Assembly (NCBI GenBank): GCA_019347775.1
Contig: JAHWKP010000129.1
Coordinates: 1 to 5,060 of the forward strand
Length of the DNA stretch: 5,060 nucleotides
Reading direction: 5' to 3'
From: Actinomycetota bacterium
GTDB taxonomy: Bacteria > Actinomycetota > Acidimicrobiia > Acidimicrobiales > JAHWKP01
In this document: in pieces, positions 1 to 4,847 of the stretch
Layout: the number at the start of each line of letters is the position of its first letter
Position numbering within the stretch: the stretch's first letter is position 1
The notes under the pieces: generated by a model
Databases searched by the model: none
What the model saw: the letters and a program-made list of their open reading frames with translations, nothing else
What the model was told of the DNA's origin: nothing
Made by a program: the position numbers and the translations under genes

Positions 1-104
1 CGAACTCCGCCGACAGCCGGGTCTTCGGTGCGGTGGAACGGGGCTCGATCGTCGGCCGAACCGTGCTGCGGCTCCTCCCGCTGCGCCGCACCGGGTTCCT
101 GTAG
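1..104 (+). CDS. lepB: Signal peptidase I, C-terminal fragment (5' end outside window)
   Basis: Only the last 33 codons are present, read from base 3 to the TAG at 102-104. The peptide begins NSADSRVFG and continues with an IVGR segment and a basic tail ending in GFL. NSxDSRxFG is the conserved end of type I signal peptidases: the box normally follows a GDNR motif that here lies just outside the window, and the Ser/Asp residues support the Ser-Lys catalytic dyad. The enzyme is a membrane-anchored serine protease that removes signal peptides from Sec and Tat exported proteins on the outer face of the cytoplasmic membrane. The downstream DUF2469 gene supports the call, because lepB sits near it in many actinobacteria. 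The catalytic Ser and Lys and the membrane anchor cannot be checked here. Confidence 0.88.
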   Translation, partial: NSADSRVFGAVERGSIVGRTVLRLLPLRRTGFL

Positions 105-134
105 TTCGCCGGCTGTCTCCAAAAGGCGGCCAAG

Positions 135-140
135 TAGCAT
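135..140 (+). promoter_or_regulatory. Candidate -10 element (TAGCAT) for the DUF2469 gene
   Basis: TAGCAT matches four of six consensus -10 positions, including the key TA and final T. It lies exactly 6 nt before the ATG at 147, so transcription would start on or beside the A of the start codon. There is no Shine-Dalgarno sequence at the usual distance; the nearest purine run, AAAAGG, is about 20 nt upstream. No convincing -35 is seen. The gene may also be read through from lepB, so this promoter is tentative. Confidence 0.35.
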
Positions 141-146
141 GGCGTC

Positions 147-470
147 ATGGCCGGACCCGAGGACCTCGAGCGGTACGAGACCGAGATCGAGCTCCAGCTC
201 TACCACGAGTACAAAGCAGTCCTGCCCATGTTCCGCTACGTGGTGGAGACCGAGCGGCGCTTTTATCTCGCCAACGAGGTCAAGCTCGAACCCAAGGGTG
301 AGGCGCCGAACAACTGGTTCGAGCTCGAGCTCACCGATGCGTGGGTGTGGGACATGTACCGACCCGCCCGCTTCGTCGCCTCCGTCAAGGTGGTGACCTT
401 CAGGGACGTCAACGTCGAGGAGCTCCCCGAGAAAGAAGACATCCTCGGCGGCGGCATGCCGACCTCCTGA
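147..470 (+). CDS. DUF2469 family protein (Rv2901c-like)
   Basis: A 107-residue acidic soluble protein with no signal peptide or membrane segment. It carries the hallmarks of the actinobacterial DUF2469 family: an N-terminal EDLERYETEIELQLYHEYK segment (residues 5-23), then VVETERRFYLAN, a central ADAWVWDMYRPARFV-like stretch (here TDAWVWDMYRPARFV) and VVTFRDVNVEEL near the end. It resembles Mycobacterium Rv2901c as I recall that sequence. The family function is unknown; it is conserved next to lepB, rnhB and yraN, and I do not infer more. The ATG at 147 is chosen because homologues begin with a similar short leader before the EDLE motif. It begins 42 bp after lepB and ends 35 bp before yraN, so one transcript is likely. 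The usual rnhB neighbour is absent. Confidence 0.9.
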   Translation: MAGPEDLERYETEIELQLYHEYKAVLPMFRYVVETERRFYLANEVKLEPKGEAPNNWFELELTDAWVWDMYRPARFVASVKVVTFRDVNVEELPEKEDILGGGMPTS

Positions 471-505
471 TCCGTCCCCTGAGCCCGTCAACCTCGACCT
501 GCTCG

Positions 506-853
506 ATGGCCGTCGACCCGCGCCGTTCTCTCGGCAGCTCTGGCGAGGAAGCCGCGGCCCGCTGGTACATCCGCTCTGGGTGGACCGTCGTGGATCGCAA
601 CTGGCGGTGCCGCGAAGGCGAGCTCGACCTGATCCTCGGTCGCGGTGACACCCTGGTGTTCTGTGAAGTCAAGACCCGCACCACCGACCGGTATGGCGGG
701 GCCGCGGCGGCGGTCACTCCCCTGAAACAGGGGCGTATTCGCCGGCTCGCCATGCGGTGGCTCAACGAGAGCGGGATGCGGGCCGCGCGCTTGCGGTTCG
801 ACGTCGCCGTGGTCCGAGGTGACGATGTCCATGTGATCGAGGCCGCGTTTTGA
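506..853 (+). CDS. yraN: YraN / UPF0102 family protein, predicted endonuclease-like fold
   Basis: A 115-residue protein that matches the UPF0102 (YraN) family from end to end. The signature runs: GEEAA near residues 13-17, the RNWRCREGELDLI block at 31-43, VFCEVKTR at 51-58, a K/R-rich helix at 74-82 and RFDVAVV near 97-103. E39, D41, E54 and K56 form a PD-(D/E)XK-like constellation typical of a nuclease fold. The family is widely predicted to act on DNA, but its biochemical role is not settled. ATG 506 is chosen because family members begin only about 10 residues before the GE.A motif; no Shine-Dalgarno is evident. The stop TGA overlaps the start of the following gene in TTGA, pointing to translational coupling. 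In mycobacteria the homologue Rv2898c lies beside comM and dprA; here that continuation is replaced by a sulfur-metabolism gene. Confidence 0.9.
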   Translation: MAVDPRRSLGSSGEEAAARWYIRSGWTVVDRNWRCREGELDLILGRGDTLVFCEVKTRTTDRYGGAAAAVTPLKQGRIRRLAMRWLNESGMRAARLRFDVAVVRGDDVHVIEAAF

Positions 854-1968
854 CCGACCCGACGCAGCGGGCGATGAGCCCCGAGACAGCCGCGGTAAGC
901 CTCGGGCGCGGGGGAGAGCCAGGCGATCCGCTCACCGCCCCGGTTTCGCTTACCTCGACCTACCGATTCGGGGGCAGGCACCCGTACGGGCGCGACGGCA
1001 ATGACACGTGGGAAGCCTTCGAGGAGGTCCTCGGGGCGCTCGAAGGTGGTCGGGCGCTGGGCTTTGCTTCGGGCCTCGCGGCAGCTTCGGCGGTGATCGA
1101 GGACCTCCCCGTCGGCGCAGTCGTGGTGGCTCCCGGCGACGCTTACAACGGCACCCGACGGTTGCTGGCCGACCTGGAGTCGAGAGGACGCTTGACCGCC
1201 CGTCTGGTGTCCGTCACTGACACCGAGGAAGTGCTGGCCGCGTCCGACGGTGCAGACTTGCTGTGGCTCGAGTCTCCGACCAATCCGCTCATGGGCATCG
1301 CGGATCTCGCCGCGCTGTGCGAGGGGGGGCGGGCCGCGGGAGCTCGAGTCGTGGTCGACAACACTTTCGCCACACCCTTGCTGCAGCAGCCGCTCGACTT
1401 CGGAGCCGACGTCGTGATCCACAGCGTCACCAAGCTGCTCTCTGGTCACTCCGATGTAGTGATGGGCGCAGTCGTGACGCCCGACGACGACCTGCATGGG
1501 CGCTACGTCAAGCGCCGGAGCCTGCATGGAGCGATCCCGGGCCCGTTCGAGACGTGGCTCGCCCTCCGGGGGCTGCGGACGTTGCCCGCACGGCTGGAGA
1601 GGGCCCAACGGACCGCCGCCGAGCTGGCCACGCGGTTGGCGGCGCACGCGACCGTAGAGGTTGTGCGTTACCCCGGGCTCTCCGATCATCCCGGAGCGGA
1701 CCTCGTGGCCAAGCAGATGAAGGGCCCGGGCACGTTGATGTCGTTCGACGTGGCGGGCGGTGCCGAGCCCGCCGAAGCGGTGTGCGGGGCGACGCGAATC
1801 TGTGTGCCGTCGACCAGCCTCGGCGGAGTCGAGACCCAACTCGAACGGAGAGGCCGCTGGGAAGGGGAGGGCCATCTTCCACCCGGCCTGATCCGCCTGT
1901 CGATCGGCCAAGAAGACCTCGAAGACCTTTGGGCAGACCTGGACCAGGCCCTGCGGCGGCGTGCCTAG
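850..1968 (+). CDS. PLP-dependent trans-sulfuration enzyme, cystathionine gamma-lyase type
   Basis: A 372-residue cytosolic enzyme of the Cys/Met-metabolism PLP family. Visible landmarks are: PYGRDGNDTW at 45-54 (Tyr46 and Arg48 occupy the phosphate-contact positions of the YxR motif); LEGGRALGFASGLAA at 64-78; the PLP-stacking Tyr99 in DAYNGT; ESPTNP at 141-146; VVVDNTFATPLLQQP with the pyridine-binding Asp170; HSVTKLLSGHSD with Schiff-base Lys195; and SLGGVET followed by LIRLSIGQEDL near the end. Members perform beta/gamma eliminations or replacements on cystathionine, homoserine esters or related thio-amino acids. The YGRD..TW motif and an ERR.RW insert before LIRLS resemble actinobacterial proteins annotated as cystathionine gamma-lyase, but the reaction cannot be fixed from sequence. 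The TTG start at 850 overlaps yraN's TGA and has a possible CGAGG upstream; ATG 874 is the alternative and would still give a complete enzyme of 364 residues. Confidence 0.88.
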   Translation: MTDPTQRAMSPETAAVSLGRGGEPGDPLTAPVSLTSTYRFGGRHPYGRDGNDTWEAFEEVLGALEGGRALGFASGLAAASAVIEDLPVGAVVVAPGDAYNGTRRLLADLESRGRLTARLVSVTDTEEVLAASDGADLLWLESPTNPLMGIADLAALCEGGRAAGARVVVDNTFATPLLQQPLDFGADVVIHSVTKLLSGHSDVVMGAVVTPDDDLHGRYVKRRSLHGAIPGPFETWLALRGLRTLPARLERAQRTAAELATRLAAHATVEVVRYPGLSDHPGADLVAKQMKGPGTLMSFDVAGGAEPAEAVCGATRICVPSTSLGGVETQLERRGRWEGEGHLPPGLIRLSIGQEDLEDLWADLDQALRRRA

Positions 1969-1991
1969 GGCGAAGTCGGGCACCTAGGCGG

Positions 1992-2020
1992 TTGACATAT
2001 ATCGTCGAAACATATATACA
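1992..2020 (+). promoter_or_regulatory. Sigma-70-type promoter of the GGDEF-RHH gene
   Basis: A perfect -35 (TTGACA, 1992-1997) is followed by a 17-bp spacer and TATACA (2015-2020), an acceptable -10. The predicted transcription start is about 2027, one to two bases before the ATG at 2029, so the mRNA would be leaderless or nearly so. GGGG just before the ATG lies too close to serve as a normal Shine-Dalgarno. The segment is strikingly AT-rich for this window. The 8-bp direct repeat ACATATAT overlaps both core elements, so a bound regulator would occlude RNA polymerase. Confidence 0.68.
1995..2017 (+). repeat. Direct repeat ACATATAT x2 over promoter, candidate operator
   Basis: ACATATAT occurs at 1995-2002 and again at 2010-2017, identical over 8 bp with a 15-bp period. 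One copy overlaps the -35 and the other the -10. Because ATATAT is self-complementary the site can also be read as an inverted repeat with a 9-bp gap. Ribbon-helix-helix regulators commonly bind short repeated or palindromic boxes of this size, and the gene directly downstream encodes such a domain, so autoregulation is a reasonable inference. AT-rich promoter DNA could also give such a repeat by chance. Confidence 0.45.
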
Positions 2021-2028
2021 TCCGGGGT

Positions 2029-2640
2029 ATGACGCCTGCGCACGAGATTCACGTCCCCCGGTCCTTCGAGGACTCACTCGAGGAGTTGGAGGGCCGCCCA
2101 CTTGCCGTCGCGCTATGCGACCTCGACGACTTCGCCCGGATCAACGAAGGCTTGGGGCGCGAGGTCGGTGACGCGGTACTCCGCGACTGGGAACGCACCC
2201 TCACACGGTCGCTTCCTGCCGAAGCAACGGTCGTCCGCATCGGTGGAGACGAATACGCGGCCGCGCTACCCGATCACTCAGCGGAGAGCGCGCTGATACT
2301 CCTGGAGGAGATTCGCGCTCATATCGCCGGCCAGTACCCGACCGCCAAGGTCCCGTGGCCGGTCAGCGTTTCGGCCGGAGTCGCCGCCCGCCCGCCGCAT
2401 GGGGACACCCCCGGGGAATTGTTGGCTGCGGCTAGAGAAGCCCTGATGCGAGCCAAGCGCGATGGCAGTAACAGGGTGACGATCTTCGTCGAAGAGAAGA
2501 TGACGATGAAGAGCAACTACTACACACGAGCGACGCTCGATCGCCTGGCGAAGCTCTCCAATGCAACCGGCCGAACCGAGGCGAGCCTGTTGCGCGAGGC
2601 GTTAGACGAGTTGCTGGTCAAGTACCGCGACGAGCTCTAA
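2029..2640 (+). CDS. GGDEF domain fused to C-terminal ribbon-helix-helix DNA-binding domain
   Basis: A 203-residue soluble protein with two parts. Residues about 11-155 are a compact GGDEF (diguanylate cyclase) domain: CDLDDFARINEGLGREVGD at 30-48 matches the DxDxFKxxNDxxGHxxGD block, RIGGDEYAAALP at 70-81 holds the signature GGDEY, VSVSAGVAA at 112-120 is the core strand, and ALMRAKRDGSNRV at 138-150 the final helix. Candidate metal and catalytic residues Asp31, Asp74 and Glu75 are kept. Departures are Ala36 for the FK lysine, Ser147 for the Arg of AKxxGRN, no RxxD inhibitory site, and a degenerate N-terminal DxLTGLxNRR motif. Residues about 160-203 form an RHH/CopG-like domain: a KSNYYT strand, a helix around TLDRLAKLS, the turn ATGRTEA and an amphipathic helix through LLREALDELLVKY. 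It probably binds DNA, perhaps its own promoter; whether it makes or senses c-di-GMP is open. The reading frame upstream of ATG 2029 is closed by TGA at 1993, so this start is firm. Confidence 0.82.
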   Translation: MTPAHEIHVPRSFEDSLEELEGRPLAVALCDLDDFARINEGLGREVGDAVLRDWERTLTRSLPAEATVVRIGGDEYAAALPDHSAESALILLEEIRAHIAGQYPTAKVPWPVSVSAGVAARPPHGDTPGELLAAAREALMRAKRDGSNRVTIFVEEKMTMKSNYYTRATLDRLAKLSNATGRTEASLLREALDELLVKYRDEL

Positions 2641-2679
2641 ATCGCAACTGTGCCCGGTGCTGTCGCAGTCATGTCGGGC

Positions 2680-3174
2680 TCACCAGCGGTTCCGGCGAAC
2701 GTAGTCGTCGAAGGGAAGGCGCGCCGCGGCGGGGCCGCGGGAGCTCGGGTCTTCGCCGGGATGGCCAAGGGCGACGACGATGGCCACGCGGTGGCCCTCC
2801 GGGATCCCCAACACGTCGAGGGCACACTCCTTGTGGTGCATGGTTACCGGGCAAGACGCCAGCCCCTCGGCATGGGCGGCGACCATGAGGTTCTGAGCGG
2901 CGCGGCCCGCATCGAAGTCGCGGCCGTCCTCGGGGATCACGACAGCGATGCACACCGGCGCGGTCGGGATCCATGCCGAGAAGTCGCCGCACTCGGCCAG
3001 CTTCTGCTTGGTCTCGGGCTCGTCGATGACCACGAAGCGGCACGGCTGGAGATTCTTGGCGCTGCCGGCCATGCGGCCGGCTTGCAGCACCCGGCGCAGC
3101 TCGTCGTCGGCGACGGCCTGGTCGGTGAACGAGCGGGTGTCGCGCTTCGTGACGATGGCCCGGTAGGCGTCCAT
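2680..3174 (-). CDS. Nitroreductase family protein (FMN-dependent oxidoreductase)
   Basis: A 164-residue cytosolic protein, shorter than the roughly 200 residues common in the family but with both ends recognisable. The N-terminus MDAYRAIVTKRDTRSFTD fits the start of nitroreductases, with Arg11 and Arg14 in the FMN-phosphate-binding position. GSAKNLQPCRFVVI at 37-50 matches the APSagNlQPWrFvVV block, DAGRAAQNLMVAAHAEGL at 88-105 the central helix, and VLGIPEGHRVAIVVALGHPGE at 121-141 the late FMN-contact segment. The RRNRW end is typical of actinobacterial members. Such enzymes use NAD(P)H to reduce nitroaromatics, quinones or flavins; the physiological substrate is unknown. It follows ohr on the same strand after 77 bp, suggesting a shared redox role. 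ATG 3174 is bounded by an in-frame TGA nine bases upstream. A 5-bp GGCGG/CCGCC stem (3176-3190) sits just before the start and no clear Shine-Dalgarno is seen. Confidence 0.87.
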   Translation of the reverse strand: MDAYRAIVTKRDTRSFTDQAVADDELRRVLQAGRMAGSAKNLQPCRFVVIDEPETKQKLAECGDFSAWIPTAPVCIAVVIPEDGRDFDAGRAAQNLMVAAHAEGLASCPVTMHHKECALDVLGIPEGHRVAIVVALGHPGEDPSSRGPAAARLPFDDYVRRNRW

Positions 3175-3251
3175 CGGCGGTCAGGCCGCCTTGCCCACCA
3201 CGGCCGGGACCGCGCAGCTCTGCGGCGCATGGATCCTCGCTCCCGGATGCA

Positions 3252-3668
3252 TTACTCCAGCACCAGCTCGACGTCGATATTGCCCGCGGTGGCCTTCGAA
3301 TAAGGGCAGACCTTGTGGGTGGCGTATAGGAGCTCGCGGGCTTCGTCCTCGGGCAGTTCCGGAATGCTGGCGAGCAGCCGAGCAGAGAGCACGACTGAGC
3401 GGTTCTCTTCGTCGTACATCAGGCTCACCTCGCAGGTCACCGAAGAGTCCGAGACATTCTTCTTCTGGATCTTGGCCAGCGTGTGGATCGAGCTCTGGAA
3501 GCAGGCGGCCCAGCCGACCGCGAATAGCTCCTCGGGATTCGTGCCAGTGCCGGGACCGCCGAGTTCCTTGGGTGGCTTGATCTCGACGTCGAGGTTGCCG
3601 TCCAACGAACGCGACCTGCCGTCGCGCCCCCCTTCGGCGGTGGCTACTGCGGTGTAGAGAGACTTCAT
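3252..3668 (-). CDS. ohr: Organic hydroperoxide resistance protein Ohr (OsmC/Ohr family)
   Basis: A 138-residue cytosolic thiol peroxidase matching Ohr along its full length. It shows LYTAVATAEGGRDGR at the N-terminus, LDVEIKPPKELGGPGTGTNPEELFAVGWAACF in the middle, and HKVCPYSKATAGNIDVELVLE at the end. By alignment from memory with the Pseudomonas enzyme, Cys56 is the peroxidatic cysteine, Cys121 the resolving cysteine, and Arg15 and Glu46 the active-site pair. Ohr reduces fatty-acid and other organic hydroperoxides using dihydrolipoamide-linked thiols. The VCPYSxAT motif favours Ohr over OsmC. It is often controlled by a MarR-type OhrR, but no ohrR lies in this window and no typical OhrR box is visible upstream. 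It starts 33 bp after the zinc-ribbon gene and precedes the nitroreductase gene, consistent with one operon. No Shine-Dalgarno is obvious before ATG 3668. Confidence 0.94.
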   Translation of the reverse strand: MKSLYTAVATAEGGRDGRSRSLDGNLDVEIKPPKELGGPGTGTNPEELFAVGWAACFQSSIHTLAKIQKKNVSDSSVTCEVSLMYDEENRSVVLSARLLASIPELPEDEARELLYATHKVCPYSKATAGNIDVELVLE

Positions 3669-3701
3669 GCGATCAGTCTGTGCGATTCGGGCGGCCGCTG
3701 C

Positions 3702-3908
3702 TCAGGACCGACCCGGTGGCCTGTGCTTTCGTTCCTCCCAACAGGGTGTGTGCCAGTGGCGTCGGAGGTCCGGCGCTTCGGTGGGCACGATCACTACGTG
3801 CCCCACGCCTAGGCGTATCTCGTGGTTGCAGCCCGGGCAGACGTACTCCTTCCGAGCCTCGTAGGGCTGCACCCGCAGCACCTCGAACGGTCCGAGGTTC
3901 TCCGGCAC
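3702..3908 (-). CDS. Small zinc-ribbon-like protein (CxxC...HxxC)
   Basis: A 68-residue protein that I do not assign to a named family. YVCPGCNHEI carries Cys24 and Cys27, and RRHWHTPCW carries His53 and Cys56, a CxxC-x25-HxxC pattern expected to bind one zinc ion. Between the pairs lies a hydrophobic GHVVIVP strand. The CPGC...HWHxxCW layout resembles short conserved hypothetical proteins of actinobacteria; the function is unknown. GTG at 3908 is taken as the start because it opens directly after the preceding gene's stop; GTG codons 10 and 13 are alternatives. The upstream membrane-protein gene ends in TGA with just one codon (TCC) before this GTG and in the same frame, so translation is probably coupled. 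The tail KHRPPGRS is basic and likely disordered. Confidence 0.72.
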   Translation of the reverse strand: MPENLGPFEVLRVQPYEARKEYVCPGCNHEIRLGVGHVVIVPTEAPDLRRHWHTPCWEERKHRPPGRS

Positions 3909-3911
3909 GGA

Positions 3912-4025
3912 TCAGCCCAGTAACGCCCAAGCGATCAAGAGCGCCACGACGACGACGGCGCCGACGACCATGGCGTAGTCGGCTTTGCGCGAGCCCTTGC
4001 GCGGGCGGAACGGGTTGAAACCCAT
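3912..4025 (-). CDS. 37-aa single-span membrane protein (MGFNPFRP type)
   Basis: A very short open frame with ATG at 4025-4023 and TGA at 3914-3912. It begins MGFNPFRPRKGSRKADY and continues with an unbroken hydrophobic stretch at about 18-36 rich in Val, Ala and Leu. The basic N-terminus followed by one span predicts a cytoplasmic N-terminus and anchoring in the plasma membrane. The MGFNPFR start is, to my recollection, shared by small actinobacterial membrane proteins of unknown function, which is the main reason to accept it despite its length. The Lys/Arg cluster, the hydrophobic span and tight linkage to the zinc-ribbon gene (3 nt gap) argue against chance. Its start is 20 bp from the divergent crotonase-family gene. 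No Shine-Dalgarno; a -10-like CATACT (4036-4031) ends 5 nt before the ATG, hinting at a leaderless message. Confidence 0.68.
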   Translation of the reverse strand: MGFNPFRPRKGSRKADYAMVVGAVVVVALLIAWALLG

Positions 4026-4030
4026 GCCTG

Positions 4031-4038
4031 AGTATGGT
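4031..4038. promoter_or_regulatory. Overlapping divergent -10 elements between head-to-head genes
   Basis: In the 20-bp gap between ATG 4025 (minus) and ATG 4046 (plus), TATGGT at 4033-4038 reads as a plus-strand -10 of TAnnnT type, ending 7 nt before the ATG. CATACT (4036-4031) reads as a minus-strand -10, ending 5 nt before its ATG. Both would give leaderless transcripts. A TTGAAA at 4015-4020 is too close (12-bp spacer) to serve as the plus -35. This is inference from position and weak consensus. Confidence 0.35.
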
Positions 4039-4045
4039 GCCGCCG

Positions 4046-4828
4046 ATGACCGGAACCGACGAAACCATCCTCATCGAACGAGCTGGCGGGGTGGCCACCA
4101 TCACCCTCAACCGCCCCGAACGCAAGAACGCGGTGACGGGCGAGATGTGGAGTGCGCTGCGAGATCTGTTCGTCGATATCGGGCGCCGATCGGAGGACCG
4201 CGTTGTGGTGGTGACCGGCGCCGGTGGGGCGTTCTGCAGTGGGGCGGACTTGGCCGCGATCGACGACATCTCCGGCGGCGGGCTGGCGCGCATGCGCGTC
4301 ATCAGTTCGGCCGCGCAGGCGCTGCACGACTTACCGAAGCCCACGATCGCCAAGGTGCCGGGGATTGCGGCGGGCGCGGGCGCCAACCTGGCGCTCGGCT
4401 GTGACCTGATCGTCGCGTCCGACGACGCGCGGTTCAGCGAGATCTTCTCGGCTCGCGGGTTGTCCCTTGACTTCGGCGGTTCGTGGCTCCTACCTCGCCT
4501 CGTCGGCTTGCACAAGGCCAAGGAACTGGCGTTTTTCGCCGACATCATCTCGGCCAAAGAGGCGCAGGAGCTAGGACTCGTTAACCGGGTGGTTCCGGCC
4601 GGCCAGCTGGATGGCTTCGTCAACGAGTGGGCACAGCGGTTGTCCGCTGGACCCCCGCTGGCCCTCGCCATGACCAAGCGCATGTTGAACGATTCGTCGA
4701 CTTCGACTCTTGCTCAGGCCCTCGCCGCGGAGGGGCTAAGTCAAGTCGTCAACTTCGGAACCGAGGACCTCGGCGAGGCGATGCGTGCCTTCGTCGAGAA
4801 GCGTGCCCCGGAATTCAGAGGGCGCTAA
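4046..4828 (+). CDS. Enoyl-CoA hydratase/isomerase (crotonase) family protein, PaaG-like
   Basis: A 260-residue cytosolic protein of normal crotonase length. The N-terminal ATITLNRPERKNAV block, GAFCSGADL (61-69) and GIAAGAGANLALGCDL (106-121) form the CoA-binding and oxyanion-hole parts. The later LDFGGSWLLPRLVG (141-154) and ISAKEAQELGLVNRVV (168-183) are also typical. By alignment from memory with rat mitochondrial hydratase, Glu144 corresponds to Asn114 and Glu164 to Phe134, so both hydratase glutamates are gone. Asp142 in LDFGGSW matches the single catalytic Asp of PaaG-type isomerases, so double-bond isomerisation of an acyl-CoA is more likely than hydration. The substrate is unknown. 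ATG 4046 is preferred over in-frame ATG 4034 because the latter adds only MVPP and overlaps the candidate -10. No beta-oxidation partner lies adjacent in the window. Confidence 0.88.
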   Translation: MTGTDETILIERAGGVATITLNRPERKNAVTGEMWSALRDLFVDIGRRSEDRVVVVTGAGGAFCSGADLAAIDDISGGGLARMRVISSAAQALHDLPKPTIAKVPGIAAGAGANLALGCDLIVASDDARFSEIFSARGLSLDFGGSWLLPRLVGLHKAKELAFFADIISAKEAQELGLVNRVVPAGQLDGFVNEWAQRLSAGPPLALAMTKRMLNDSSTSTLAQALAAEGLSQVVNFGTEDLGEAMRAFVEKRAPEFRGR

Positions 4829-4847
4829 CCCCGCGCGTAAATCCAGC

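Noticed and set aside
409..1983. Long minus-strand open frame (about 524 codons) opposite yraN and the trans-sulfuration gene
   Set aside because: Its composition is Arg/Pro/Ser/Gly-rich with no recognisable motif, as expected for the antisense of GC-rich coding DNA. The plus-strand genes have full family motifs.
1263..2171. Plus-strand open frame of about 302 codons in an alternative frame
   Set aside because: Arg-rich low-information translation that overlaps two well supported genes and runs through the promoter between them.
2652..2679. Possible hairpin terminator (GCCCG/CGGGC) between the convergent GGDEF-RHH and nitroreductase genes
   Set aside because: The outer stem is only 5 bp with an 18-nt loop holding a 3-bp inner stem, and there is no T-run on either side. 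The 39-bp convergent gap probably does hold termination signals, but this one is too weak to call.
3176..3190. Small GGCGG/CCGCC stem just upstream of the nitroreductase start
   Set aside because: A 5-bp GC stem is common by chance at this GC content; too little to claim a regulatory structure or terminator.
2650..3303. Plus-strand open frame of about 217 codons opposite the nitroreductase gene
   Set aside because: It has no recognisable motif and is a mirror of the nitroreductase codons; the minus-strand frame carries the full FMN-binding pattern.
3673..4683. Minus-strand open frame of about 336 codons opposite the crotonase gene
   Set aside because: It is antisense to a clear crotonase and overlaps the better supported zinc-ribbon and membrane-protein frames on the same strand in another frame.
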